Below are positions 56,208 through 64,000 of a stretch of 64,000 nucleotides of DNA, piece after piece (position 1 is the first letter of the stretch; each line of letters opens with the position of its first letter). Source of the stretch: an uncultured Propionivibrio sp. (GTDB lineage Bacteria > Pseudomonadota > Gammaproteobacteria > Burkholderiales > Rhodocyclaceae); NCBI RefSeq assembly GCF_963666255.1, contig NZ_OY762657.1:372001-436000 (forward strand), read 5' to 3'. The notes under the pieces were generated by a model. The model was not told where the DNA came from, ran no database searches, and was given only the letters and a program-made list of their open reading frames with translations. Both the position numbers and the translations under genes were made by a program.

Positions 56208-57695
56208 TTACCAGCCGCCCTTTTTCTGCTTGGCTTCGTCGGCCTGCAGCGCGCGCAGTTCGCGCAAGCGTGCATCGACGGCCGATTGTTCATAGAAGTT
56301 CCCGTCGGCCGCCTGCTGGGCAAACTGAAGTTGCTCGACTGCAGCGCCAAGCTGTCCGCGCAAGACATAGGTCTCGGCCTGAGCCCGGTGCTGTTGCAAA
56401 CGCTTGCCCAGTGCTGCGTAGGTCTTGGCCTGCAGCGCGTGAAGGGTGGCATCGGCAAAGCTGAGCTGCACCTGCGACTCCAGGAAGGACAGCGCCTGGT
56501 CGAACTGGCGTGCGGCATACAAGGCCTCGACATAGCCATAGACAAGCGACTTGGCCCCGGAGAAACGCTGCAATGCTTCGCGATAGATCGCCACCGCACC
56601 GGGCGCATCGTTCTGCGCGAGCCGGATTTCCCCCGCCAGACCGGCGATCAGCGGCGAACCAACCTTGAGCGCGTTAAGCACGTCCATTTCGCGCTGCGCC
56701 GCCGCGAAATTCTTGGCGCGCATCTGCGCTTCCGCCAGCCCGTAGCGGGCAGCGGTGGCCGAGACATATTTCTTCTCGCGAACCAGTGTCTCGAAATCGG
56801 CCACCGCCTCACGCGGCGTACCGTTGAACGCCCGCAACTTGGCGCGAACGAGATAGAAGTCGAGCGAACTGACCACCTGGCGATACGGCGATTCCTGCGC
56901 GCGGTTCTGCATATCCGAGAGACGTTCCAGCGTCAGCGGGTGCGAACGCAAATAGACCGGCGCATTGTTTTCGTAGAGCCGGCTCGCCGTCTGCAGACGC
57001 GTAAAAAAGTCGCCCATCCCGCGCACATCGAAACCGGCCTTGTCGAGCGTCTGATAGCCAACCCGATCGGCTTCGCGCTCGAAATCCCGTGTATAGGCCA
57101 ATTGCGCCTGCACGGCGCCTGCCGATCCCGCCATTATCGTGCCCATGGCCGCCGACGAATTCGAGCGGGCCAGGAGGATGCCGACGGCCATCGCCACCAT
57201 CGACGGGATGGTATTCTGCTTTTCCTTGGCAATCTGTCGCGCCAGGTGATTCTGGGTCACGTGCGCGATTTCGTGGGCCATTACGGCGCCGAGCTCCGAC
57301 TCCGTCTGCGCGGTAAGGATCGTGCCGGTATTGACACCGATAAAACCGCCGAACATGGCGAATGCATTGACCGAACTGTCGCGGATGGCGAAAAAATGAA
57401 AGTCGCCGGTCGGATTCGCGCTCGACTCGACCAGACGGCGCCCAATCCGGCCAAGATAATCGTTAATCTCCGGATCATCGATATAACTCGGCTCGCGCTG
57501 CCGGATTTCATTCATGATGCTCTCGCCGATCTTGCGCTCCATCTGCGGCGACAGTTCTGCGCGCGCTGCTTCGCCAAGCTCCGGCAGTTCGTCGGCAAGG
57601 CAACCGCCAGCAAGGGCTGCGGCGACCAGGACGAACGCGCTTCGGCGGGCAAGCGAGCCCAAACGCGGGAGAAGGGAGAGATTCAAGATAGTCAC
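56208..57695 (-). CDS. BepA-like periplasmic M48 metalloprotease with TPR repeats
   Basis: A 495-residue exported protease. The signal region (about residues 15–33) ends near AGGC, so it may be a lipoprotein or a cleaved periplasmic protein. The M48 catalytic motif is VMAHEIAHVTQNHLA, with the third zinc ligand Glu in FEREADRVGYQ. The C-terminal half carries tetratricopeptide repeats. BepA assists assembly of outer-membrane proteins such as LptD and degrades misfolded ones. It is upstream of tusA on the same strand. Confidence 0.92.
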   Translation of the reverse strand: MTILNLSLLPRLGSLARRSAFVLVAAALAGGCLADELPELGEAARAELSPQMERKIGESIMNEIRQREPSYIDDPEINDYLGRIGRRLVESSANPTGDFHFFAIRDSSVNAFAMFGGFIGVNTGTILTAQTESELGAVMAHEIAHVTQNHLARQIAKEKQNTIPSMVAMAVGILLARSNSSAAMGTIMAGSAGAVQAQLAYTRDFEREADRVGYQTLDKAGFDVRGMGDFFTRLQTASRLYENNAPVYLRSHPLTLERLSDMQNRAQESPYRQVVSSLDFYLVRAKLRAFNGTPREAVADFETLVREKKYVSATAARYGLAEAQMRAKNFAAAQREMDVLNALKVGSPLIAGLAGEIRLAQNDAPGAVAIYREALQRFSGAKSLVYGYVEALYAARQFDQALSFLESQVQLSFADATLHALQAKTYAALGKRLQQHRAQAETYVLRGQLGAAVEQLQFAQQAADGNFYEQSAVDARLRELRALQADEAKQKKGGW

Positions 57696-57795
57696 GCCCC
57701 GTCAAAAAATGAAGACGAAGCCGTCATGATACCGGAGCTAGGCGAAGAGCGCGGCATTCGCGCCGTACCGGGCTGTCCGGACGCGGCGTCCGGGC

Positions 57796-57824
57796 AAAAA
57801 AAAACCCGCCGTAGCGGGTTTTTT
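57796..57824 (-). terminator. rho-independent terminator of the cold-shock gene
   Basis: AACCCGC (57803–57809) pairs with GCGGGTT (57814–57820) around a 4-base loop, and flanking A and T runs extend the pairing on both sides. It lies just after the cold-shock stop on the minus strand and could act in both directions. Confidence 0.88.
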
Positions 57825-57838
57825 CGCAGCGCCTGAGA

Positions 57839-58042
57839 TCAGGCACGTGCGATGTTCGAAGCTTGCTTACCCTTGGGACCCTGAGTCACATCGAAGCTGA
57901 CCTTCTCGCCCTCTTTGAGGGTCTTGAATCCGTTCATGGTGATCGCCGAGAAATGGGCGAAGAGATCTTCGCTACCATCGTCCGGCGTAATGAAACCAAA
58001 GCCCTTGGCGTCATTGAACCACTTCACTGTACCTGTTGCCAT
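57839..58042 (-). CDS. CspA-family cold-shock protein
   Basis: A 67-residue single cold-shock domain protein. The start [18 protein letters not shown] is preceded by AAGGAAG; a longer frame upstream is the 5' leader. RNA-binding motifs RNP1 (KGFGFI) and RNP2 (DLFAHFSAI, in place of VFVHF) are both present. It melts RNA secondary structure and stabilises transcripts at low temperature or stress. A leader of about 90 bases from the predicted promoter at 58134 is typical of thermoregulated csp genes. Confidence 0.95.
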   Translation of the reverse strand: MATGTVKWFNDAKGFGFITPDDGSEDLFAHFSAITMNGFKTLKEGEKVSFDVTQGPKGKQASNIARA

Positions 58043-58133
58043 ATTGCTACTTCCTTGAAAAAAGACTGGATCCGGGCATCGCCCGACTTTCATGTTTGGA
58101 ATTCAACAACTGCCTGAACCAAAACATTCAGTC

Positions 58134-58163
58134 TTTTTACGCTAGATATAACCGATGCGTCAA
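58134..58163 (-). promoter_or_regulatory. candidate promoter of the cold-shock gene
   Basis: On the minus strand TTGACG (complement of 58158–58163) and TAAAAA (complement of 58134–58139) are separated by 18 bp. Transcription from here would give the long leader expected for a csp gene. The −10 is weak. Confidence 0.4.
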
Positions 58164-58231
58164 GCATTTTAGGCGGCTCCGAAACGGATTTTGTGGCATA
58201 TCACGCAAAAAACGCGTTGGAACGTCGCGTT

Positions 58232-58259
58232 TTGCGCAAGACGTGACTCTGGTTACAAT
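58232..58259 (+). promoter_or_regulatory. candidate promoter of clpS-clpA
   Basis: TTGCGC (58232–58237) and TACAAT (58254–58259) are 16 bp apart. The −10 ends only 6 bases before the clpS ATG, so transcription from it would start at or next to the start codon. Confidence 0.35.
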
Positions 58260-58265
58260 GAGTTC

Positions 58266-58574
58266 ATGGCAAAACAGCATCAATCAGGCACAACTCTGGA
58301 AGCACAGCGGACGCGACTGGCACCGCCGCCGCTCTATACCGTCTTGCTACTCAACGACGATTTCACGCCGATGGACTTCGTCATCCATGTGCTGCAAAAG
58401 TTTTTTTCCATGAACCGCGAACGCGCCGCGCAAATCATGCTCAAAGTTCATGTGGAAGGACAAGGCATCTGCGGGGTTTACCCGCGCGACGTAGCCGCCA
58501 CCAAGGTCGAACAGGTGACGAACTACGCACGGGAAAACCAGCATCCGCTGGCCTGCGTCATGGAGGAGAATTGA
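58266..58574 (+). CDS. clpS: ATP-dependent Clp protease adaptor ClpS
   Basis: A 102-residue adaptor. The N-terminal tail is flexible; the folded domain has [20 protein letters not shown] and the substrate-pocket motif [18 protein letters not shown], ending [14 protein letters not shown]-like residues. It delivers N-degron proteins to ClpAP. Its stop directly abuts the clpA start, the standard clpS-clpA operon. I see no ribosome site before the ATG, and a −10-like TACAAT sits 6 bases upstream, so the message may be leaderless. Confidence 0.95.
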   Translation: MAKQHQSGTTLEAQRTRLAPPPLYTVLLLNDDFTPMDFVIHVLQKFFSMNRERAAQIMLKVHVEGQGICGVYPRDVAATKVEQVTNYARENQHPLACVMEEN

Positions 58575-60839
58575 ATGATTGCGCAAGAACTTGAAGTCAG
58601 CCTGCACATGGCCTTTGTCGAAGCCCGGCAGAAGCGCCACGAGTTCATCACCGTCGAGCACCTGTTGCTGGCGTTGCTCGACAACCCGTCGGCCGCTGAA
58701 GCATTGCGCGCCTGCGGCGGCAATATCGAACAACTGCGCCGCGACCTGAACAAATTCATCGGCGAACACACGCCCCGCATCGAAGGCGAGGACGAAATCG
58801 ACACGCAGCCGACGCTCGGCTTCCAGCGCGTCATCCAGCGCGCCATCCTGCACGTGCAGTCTTCCGGCAAGAAGGAAGTCAACGGCGCCAACGTACTTGT
58901 TGCGATCTTCGGCGAAAAGGATTCGCACGCCGTCTATTACCTGCAGAAGCAAGGCATCACCCGCCTCGACGTCGTCAATTTCATCTCGCATGGCGTCAGC
59001 AAGGTGCAGCAGAACACCCCGCGCGCGGAACCCGAAGGCGAAGCGGAAGCCGAAAGCCAGCAGAACGCGGCCGGTCCGCTCGAAAGCTACACCATCAACC
59101 TCAACGCGCTGGCGCTGCAAGGCAAGATCGACCCGTTGATCGGGCGCGACCAGGAACTCGAACGCGTCATCCAGACGCTCTGCCGCCGCCGCAAGAACAA
59201 CCCGCTGCTCGTCGGCGAAGCCGGCGTCGGCAAGACGGCGATCGCAGAAGGGCTCGCCCGCAAGATCGTCGAGAACGACGTGCCGGAAATCCTCGCGCAG
59301 GCCAATGTCTATGCGCTCGACATGGGGGCGCTGCTGGCCGGGACAAAATACCGCGGCGACTTCGAACAACGCCTGAAGGCGGTGCTCAAGCAGCTCGGCG
59401 AAAATCCCAATGCCATTCTGTTCATCGACGAAATCCATACGCTGATCGGCGCCGGATCGGCTTCGGGCGGCACGATGGATGCGTCGAACCTGCTCAAGCC
59501 GGCGCTGTCGAGCGGGCAGATCAAGTGCATCGGCGCAACCACCTACAACGAATACCGAGGCATTTTCGAAAAGGATCACGCCCTCTCCCGTCGCTTCCAG
59601 AAGATCGACGTCAACGAACCGTCGAGCGCCGATACCATCGACATTCTCAAGGGACTGAAGTCGCGCTTCGAGTCGCACCATGGCATCAAGTATTCGGCGG
59701 CGGCGCTGACCTCGGCCGTCGATCTGTCGGTTCGTTTCATCACCGACCGCCACTTGCCGGACAAAGCCATCGACGTCATCGACGAGGCCGGCGCGGCCCA
59801 GCGTATCCTGCCCAAGTCGAAGCAGAAGAAGCTGATCGGCAAGCAGGATATCGAGGAAATCGTCGCGAAGATCGCACGCGTACCCTCGACCCAGGTCTCG
59901 TCCGACGACCGCAGCGCCCTCAAGAATCTGGATCGCGACCTGAAGGCCGTCGTTTTCGGCCAGGATGTCGCCATCGACGCGCTGGCCAAGGCCATCAAGA
60001 TGGCGCGCTCGGGCCTCGGCACACCGGGCAAGCCAATCGGCAGTTTCCTGTTCTCCGGCCCGACCGGCGTCGGCAAGACCGAAGTCGCCAAACAGCTCGC
60101 CTACTGCCTCGGCGTCGAACTGCTGCGCTTCGACATGTCCGAATACATGGAGCGGCATGCCGTTTCACGCCTGATCGGCGCGCCGCCGGGCTATGTCGGC
60201 TTTGATCAGGGCGGCCAACTCACCGAAGCCGTCACCAAGAAGCCCTACTGCGTGTTGCTGCTCGACGAAATCGAGAAAGCGCATCCGGACATCTACAGCA
60301 TCCTGCTGCAGGTCATGGATCACGGCACGCTCACCGACAACAACGGACGCAAGGCTGACTTCCGCAATGTCATTATCATCATGACAACCAACGCCGGCCA
60401 GGAATCGCTTCAGAAGGCGACCATGGGCTTCACCAGCGCGCGGGCGGTCGGCGACGAAATGGTCGACATCAAGCGTATCTTCTCGCCCGAATTCCGTAAC
60501 CGGCTCGACGCGATCATCTCGTTCAAGCCGCTCGACCATGACATCATCCTGCGCGTCGTGGACAAGTTCCTGATGCAGCTTGAAGAGCAACTGCACGAGA
60601 AGAAGGTCGAGGTGGCCTTTACCGACGCGCTCAAGGACCACCTGGCGACCAAGGGCTTCGACCCCCTGATGGGCGCGCGACCGATGTCACGCCTGATTCA
60701 GGACGTCATCCGCGCGGCGCTGGCCGACGAGTTGCTGTTCGGACGACTGGTCAACGGTGGCCACGTCACGGTCGACATCGGTCCAGACGACAAGATTCGC
60801 CTGAGCTACGCGAGTGAAAAGGACCCGGTAGTAGCCTGA
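58575..60839 (+). CDS. clpA: ATP-dependent Clp protease ATP-binding subunit ClpA
   Basis: A 754-residue Hsp100 unfoldase. The N-terminal Clp-repeat domain begins [19 protein letters not shown]. The first AAA module has Walker [10 protein letters not shown] and Walker [13 protein letters not shown]; the second has GPTGVGKTE and [13 protein letters not shown], with the pore loop in [11 protein letters not shown]. It threads substrates into ClpP with help from ClpS. clpP is not in this window. Length and order are standard for proteobacteria. Confidence 0.97.
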   Translation: MIAQELEVSLHMAFVEARQKRHEFITVEHLLLALLDNPSAAEALRACGGNIEQLRRDLNKFIGEHTPRIEGEDEIDTQPTLGFQRVIQRAILHVQSSGKKEVNGANVLVAIFGEKDSHAVYYLQKQGITRLDVVNFISHGVSKVQQNTPRAEPEGEAEAESQQNAAGPLESYTINLNALALQGKIDPLIGRDQELERVIQTLCRRRKNNPLLVGEAGVGKTAIAEGLARKIVENDVPEILAQANVYALDMGALLAGTKYRGDFEQRLKAVLKQLGENPNAILFIDEIHTLIGAGSASGGTMDASNLLKPALSSGQIKCIGATTYNEYRGIFEKDHALSRRFQKIDVNEPSSADTIDILKGLKSRFESHHGIKYSAAALTSAVDLSVRFITDRHLPDKAIDVIDEAGAAQRILPKSKQKKLIGKQDIEEIVAKIARVPSTQVSSDDRSALKNLDRDLKAVVFGQDVAIDALAKAIKMARSGLGTPGKPIGSFLFSGPTGVGKTEVAKQLAYCLGVELLRFDMSEYMERHAVSRLIGAPPGYVGFDQGGQLTEAVTKKPYCVLLLDEIEKAHPDIYSILLQVMDHGTLTDNNGRKADFRNVIIIMTTNAGQESLQKATMGFTSARAVGDEMVDIKRIFSPEFRNRLDAIISFKPLDHDIILRVVDKFLMQLEEQLHEKKVEVAFTDALKDHLATKGFDPLMGARPMSRLIQDVIRAALADELLFGRLVNGGHVTVDIGPDDKIRLSYASEKDPVVA

Positions 60840-60886
60840 ACGGCACAGGAGTGCGAAAATAGGCGGTTTTCTCGCCAGGAAAACCC

Positions 60887-61915
60887 ATGCAGCATTTTGC
60901 CAGCGACAACTACGCCGGAATCTGTCCGGAAGCGCTTCAGGCCCTGATCGAAGCCAATGTTGGCCACGCGCCGGCATATGGCGACGACGAGTGGACGAAC
61001 CGCGTCTCCGACCGCTTGCGCGAACTTTTCGCCACCGACTGCGACGTCTATTTCGCATTCAACGGTACCGCGGCCAATTCGCTCGCGCTCGCCGCGCTCT
61101 GCCAGAGTTATCACAGCGTCATCTGCCACGAAGTCGCGCACGTCGAAACCGACGAGTGCGGCGGGCCGGAATTCTTCTCGAACGGATCGAAGCTCCTGAC
61201 CGCCGGCGGCGACAACGGCAAGCTCACGCCGGAGAGCGTGCTCGAGGTCATCGTGCGGCGCGACGACATCCATTACCCGAAGCCCAAGGTCGTCACCCTG
61301 ACGCAGTCGACCGAAGTCGGCACCGTCTACCGGCCCGATGAAGTCGCGGCAATCGCCGACATGGCGCACCGCCACGGCCTCAACGTCCACATGGATGGCG
61401 CGCGCTTCTCCAACGCAGTTGCCTCGCTCGGCGTCGCCCCGGCCGATATCACCTGGCGCGCAGGCGTCCAGGTGCTTTGCTTCGGCGGCACGAAAATGGG
61501 CCTGCCGGTCGGCGAAGCCATCGTCTTTTTCGATCGCGCACTGTCGGAAGACTTCGCGCGGCGTTGCAAACAGGCCGGGCAACTCGCCTCGAAAATGCGC
61601 TTTCTCTCGGCGCCCTGGCTCGGCATCCTCGACAACGACAGCTGGGTCAAGCACGCGCGCAATGCCAATGCCATGGCTCGCCGACTGGCCGACGGCCTTG
61701 CGACGATCCCGGGCGCAGCGCTGATGTTCCCGGTCGAATCGAACAGCGTCTTCGTCAATCTGCCACTGGCGATGATCGAGGGCCTGCGTGAACGCGGTTG
61801 GCGCTTTTACACCTTCATCGGTGCCGGCGGCGCGCGTTTCATGTGCGCCTGGGACACCACCGAGGAAAGCGTCGACGCCCTGCTCGCCGACCTGCGCGCG
61901 CTCGACCGCAGCTAG
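60887..61915 (+). CDS. ltaE: low-specificity L-threonine aldolase
   Basis: A 342-residue PLP-dependent enzyme of fold type I. It begins MQHFASDNYAGICPEAL; the catalytic PLP lysine is Lys203 in CFGGTKMGLPVGE, and HMDGARFSNA carries the cofactor-contacting Asp/Arg. It splits threonine or allo-threonine to glycine and acetaldehyde. It is a separate gene after clpA and shares CTAG with the stop of the convergent sensor kinase. The acetaldehyde link to the distant acetylating dehydrogenase is coincidental as far as the sequence shows. Confidence 0.93.
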   Translation: MQHFASDNYAGICPEALQALIEANVGHAPAYGDDEWTNRVSDRLRELFATDCDVYFAFNGTAANSLALAALCQSYHSVICHEVAHVETDECGGPEFFSNGSKLLTAGGDNGKLTPESVLEVIVRRDDIHYPKPKVVTLTQSTEVGTVYRPDEVAAIADMAHRHGLNVHMDGARFSNAVASLGVAPADITWRAGVQVLCFGGTKMGLPVGEAIVFFDRALSEDFARRCKQAGQLASKMRFLSAPWLGILDNDSWVKHARNANAMARRLADGLATIPGAALMFPVESNSVFVNLPLAMIEGLRERGWRFYTFIGAGGARFMCAWDTTEESVDALLADLRALDRS

Positions 61916-63426
61916 CCGACAAGCGCTTCCGGCACCGGGGTCGGAAGCACTTTCGGGAGACGGACGACAAAAGCCGTCTCGCCCGGCGCGCTCGATACCC
62001 GGATCGTCCCGCCCAGCCGGTGCGTAACGATATTGGCCACGATATTGAGACCCAGTCCGGTGCCGCCGCGCCCACGGCGCGTCGTGAAGAACGGATCAAA
62101 GATACGCGGCAGATGCTCAACCGGAATCGGGTGTCCGTCATTGCGGCAGATCATTTCGACCCAGTCGCCCTCGTCGCGGACATCAAGGGCGATCTCGCCG
62201 GCACCGTCCTCGTCATAACCGTGCATCAGCGCGTTCAGCACGAGATTGGTGACGACCTGCGCCAGCAGCCCCGGGCAACTGTTCATCTCCACATCTCGCG
62301 GACAGGCGCAGGTGACGCGGACGCGCCGGTGTCGGAACTTCGGTCGCAGGCTGGTCAGCACCTCGTCAAGATAGTCGCCCAGACGGAACTGCCGCCGCTC
62401 GTCCGAGGAAGCATCGACCGAGACCTGCTTGAAACTCTGGATCAGGTGGGCGGCACGCTCGACGTTGCTCATCACGAGTTGCGCCCCCTCGTCCACTCGC
62501 GCAACAAACTGCGCCAGATCGGACTTGCGGATCACTCCCTGATCCAGCCAGACCTGCATGCGCCGCGTCTCCTCTTGCAAGCAGGAGGCACCGGTCAGGG
62601 CGACCCCGACCGGCGTGTTGATTTCGTGAGCGACGCCGGCGACCAATTCGCCGAGCGAGGCGAATTTTTCCGATTGCACCAGCGTATCCTGGGCCTGCTT
62701 CAGGGTGTCCAGCGTTGCCGACAATTCCCGGTTGGTGCGCAGCAGTTCCTGCTCGACCGCGCTCCTGCGCTCGATATCCGACACCAGGCGTCGCTCGATC
62801 CGGTTGTAGGCATCGACCACTTCGCCGAATTCGTCTTCGCCGCGGAGCTTGAGTTCGCTGACATGGTCCTCGCTCGCCAACTCGCGAAACGCTTTCGACA
62901 GATCGAGCAGCGGACGGATCACGATACGGCTCATTGCCGCATACAACATCACGCCGAGCAAGGCGTTGAGGACGACGATCTCGATGAGGCGCGCCCGGAT
63001 TACCTCGAACATTACCCGTTCCAGATACTCCCGCGAAAAATCGATTTCGACCTGACCGAGCGCCAGCGCCTCGCCCGCCCCGTCACCCGACCATTCGAGC
63101 CGGGCGCTGACCAGATCCTTCTCCGCGATGTCCGCGGCATTTTTCCGGGCATGCTCGAGAAACAGGCGACCGCGCTCGTCAATGACGCGAATTGCCAGCA
63201 CATCCTGCGACGCGAGTTCCGCGTCGATCACGCGCTCTGCCTGCTGCTTGTCGAAATTCCAGAGCGCCTGGGCAAGATTGGCGCGCAGCTTGCTGGCGAT
63301 CTCCTGCTTGCGCTGATCGAACCGCTGCTCAAGCTGGTGACGCAGGGCGAACACGGAAAAGATGCTGGACACCAGCAGCACCGCCGTCACCAGCGCAACC
63401 AGCAGGAAATTCAACTTGAAGCGCAT
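61912..63426 (-). CDS. membrane sensor histidine kinase (orphan)
   Basis: A 504-residue kinase. TM1 is at about residues 6–28, a periplasmic domain at about 30–145, TM2 at about 147–166, then HAMP, a coiled coil and the DHp domain with His267 in LVAGVAHEINTPVG, then an ATPase with TNLVLNALMHG and GGTGLGLNIV. The NTP-type DHp motif is that of the NtrB/HWE-distant HPK4-like kinases that often act in metabolite sensing. No response regulator is adjacent, so its partner is elsewhere. It lies downstream of kup on the same strand. Confidence 0.92.
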   Translation of the reverse strand: MRFKLNFLLVALVTAVLLVSSIFSVFALRHQLEQRFDQRKQEIASKLRANLAQALWNFDKQQAERVIDAELASQDVLAIRVIDERGRLFLEHARKNAADIAEKDLVSARLEWSGDGAGEALALGQVEIDFSREYLERVMFEVIRARLIEIVVLNALLGVMLYAAMSRIVIRPLLDLSKAFRELASEDHVSELKLRGEDEFGEVVDAYNRIERRLVSDIERRSAVEQELLRTNRELSATLDTLKQAQDTLVQSEKFASLGELVAGVAHEINTPVGVALTGASCLQEETRRMQVWLDQGVIRKSDLAQFVARVDEGAQLVMSNVERAAHLIQSFKQVSVDASSDERRQFRLGDYLDEVLTSLRPKFRHRRVRVTCACPRDVEMNSCPGLLAQVVTNLVLNALMHGYDEDGAGEIALDVRDEGDWVEMICRNDGHPIPVEHLPRIFDPFFTTRRGRGGTGLGLNIVANIVTHRLGGTIRVSSAPGETAFVVRLPKVLPTPVPEALVG

Positions 63427-63501
63427 CGTCCCCCCCGCAGTACGCCCCGGCCACTGCAGCGCTGCCCGGAAGCGCCGGGGAGACGCCGCGCCCCGCGCGC
63501 G

Positions 63502-64000
63502 TCAGAGCACGACCTGCGTCCCCAGTTCAACGACACGGTTGCTCGGAATTTTGTAGAAACTCGTCGCACTGCTCGAATTGCGGAACAGGATGATGAACAG
63601 CTTCTCGCGCCAGTAAGCCATCTCCGAACCGATCCTCGGCACCAGTGTCGCCCGCCCAAGGAAGAATGACGTCGACATCATGTCGATGACGAGTCCCTGT
63701 TCCGCGCACAGCGCCAGTGCTTGCGGAATGTTCGGATCGTCCTTGAAACCGTACTGCACGTTCAGCCGGAAGAAGTTACCCTTGAGTTTCTGGATATCGA
63801 CACGATCAATTTCCGGCACGTAGGGCACATCGAAGACCTCGACCGAGACAACCAGCACGCGCTCATGCAGCACCTTGTTGTGCATCAGATTGTGCAACAT
63901 CGAATTGGGCACGCGATCGTTGCGCGAGGTCAGGAAGACGGCCGTCCCCTCGACGCGCACCGGCTCCGAGATCAGCAGCGCGTCGATGAACATGTCGAGC
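63502..64000 (-). CDS. kup: Kup potassium uptake protein, C-terminal part (partial)
   Basis: The last about 166 residues of a Kup/HAK transporter; the 5' end lies beyond the window. The cytoplasmic C-terminal domain has VEGTAVFLTSRNDRVPNSML, HNLMHNKVLHERVLVVSVEV and SEMAYWREKLFIILFRNSS, all family landmarks. It belongs to a low-affinity proton-coupled potassium importer in the inner membrane. The reading frame remains open to base 64000. A gap of 75 bases with an inverted repeat (63447–63480) separates it from the kinase gene. Confidence 0.93.
   Translation of the reverse strand, partial: LDMFIDALLISEPVRVEGTAVFLTSRNDRVPNSMLHNLMHNKVLHERVLVVSVEVFDVPYVPEIDRVDIQKLKGNFFRLNVQYGFKDDPNIPQALALCAEQGLVIDMMSTSFFLGRATLVPRIGSEMAYWREKLFIILFRNSSSATSFYKIPSNRVVELGTQVVL

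Overview
The window is a contiguous high-GC chromosomal segment. The L28–L33–RadC–CoaBC–Dut block, the non-zinc L33, the monomeric isocitrate dehydrogenase, the TRAP transporters and the many chemosensory and two-component proteins point to a betaproteobacterium, most likely near the Rhodocyclales. That placement is inferred from gene content only. I see no tRNA, rRNA, CRISPR array, prophage or intact insertion sequence.

Layout. (1) 206–13669: a chemosensory/signalling operon with a CheY-like receiver, two chemoreceptors (one with a tandem poly-HAMP repeat), a STAS protein, CheA, CheW, an HD-GYP response regulator and a 1586-residue multi-PAS hybrid kinase. A FixJ/LuxR-type regulator converges on it. 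No CheR or CheB is present. (2) 14501–17292: an OmpR/histidine-kinase pair divergent from a small secreted protein; kinase and secreted protein carry the same unusual Met/Gly/Pro-rich tract. (3) 17615–23947: housekeeping genes (icd, rpmB-rpmG, radC, coaBC, dut, YjbQ, LOG). (4) 24196–29588: a candidate D-apionate-type branched sugar-acid operon (ApnO-like oxidoisomerase, TRAP transporter, OiaC-like decarboxylase, FCD-GntR regulator). (5) 29773–37441: a metal-resistance island that looks less GC-biased than its surroundings, with a PbrR/CadR-like MerR regulator, a 19-bp-spacer MerR promoter, a Czc/Cus-type CBA efflux system, a PII-like protein of the metal-efflux-associated group and a small lipoprotein. 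(6) 37698–46479: a complete-looking four-carbon acid sugar operon (LtnD, TRAP transporter, OtnK, OtnC, OtnI, DenD) for L-threonate/D-erythronate with an FCD-GntR regulator. (7) 46528–54150: an operon joining an IlvD/Edd dehydratase to a 4-hydroxy-2-oxovalerate aldolase, an acylating acetaldehyde dehydrogenase and a zinc alcohol dehydrogenase, with LysR and GntR regulators and a beta-hydroxyacid dehydrogenase. (8) 54147–64000: PabB-PabC fusion, TusA, BepA-like protease, cold-shock protein, ClpS-ClpA, threonine aldolase, an orphan sensor kinase and the C-terminus of a Kup potassium transporter.

The most novel-looking system is region 7. A sugar-acid dehydratase sits where meta-cleavage pathways have a hydratase, directly in front of the acetaldehyde-forming aldolase/dehydrogenase pair. 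Chemically this fits degradation of a 5-deoxypentonate such as 5-deoxyribonate to pyruvate and acetyl-CoA. Regions 4, 6 and 7 together form a sugar-acid catabolic neighbourhood. Two paralogous GntR regulators and related operator-like motifs in front of the region 6 and 7 operons suggest they are coordinated. The metal island separates region 4 from region 6.
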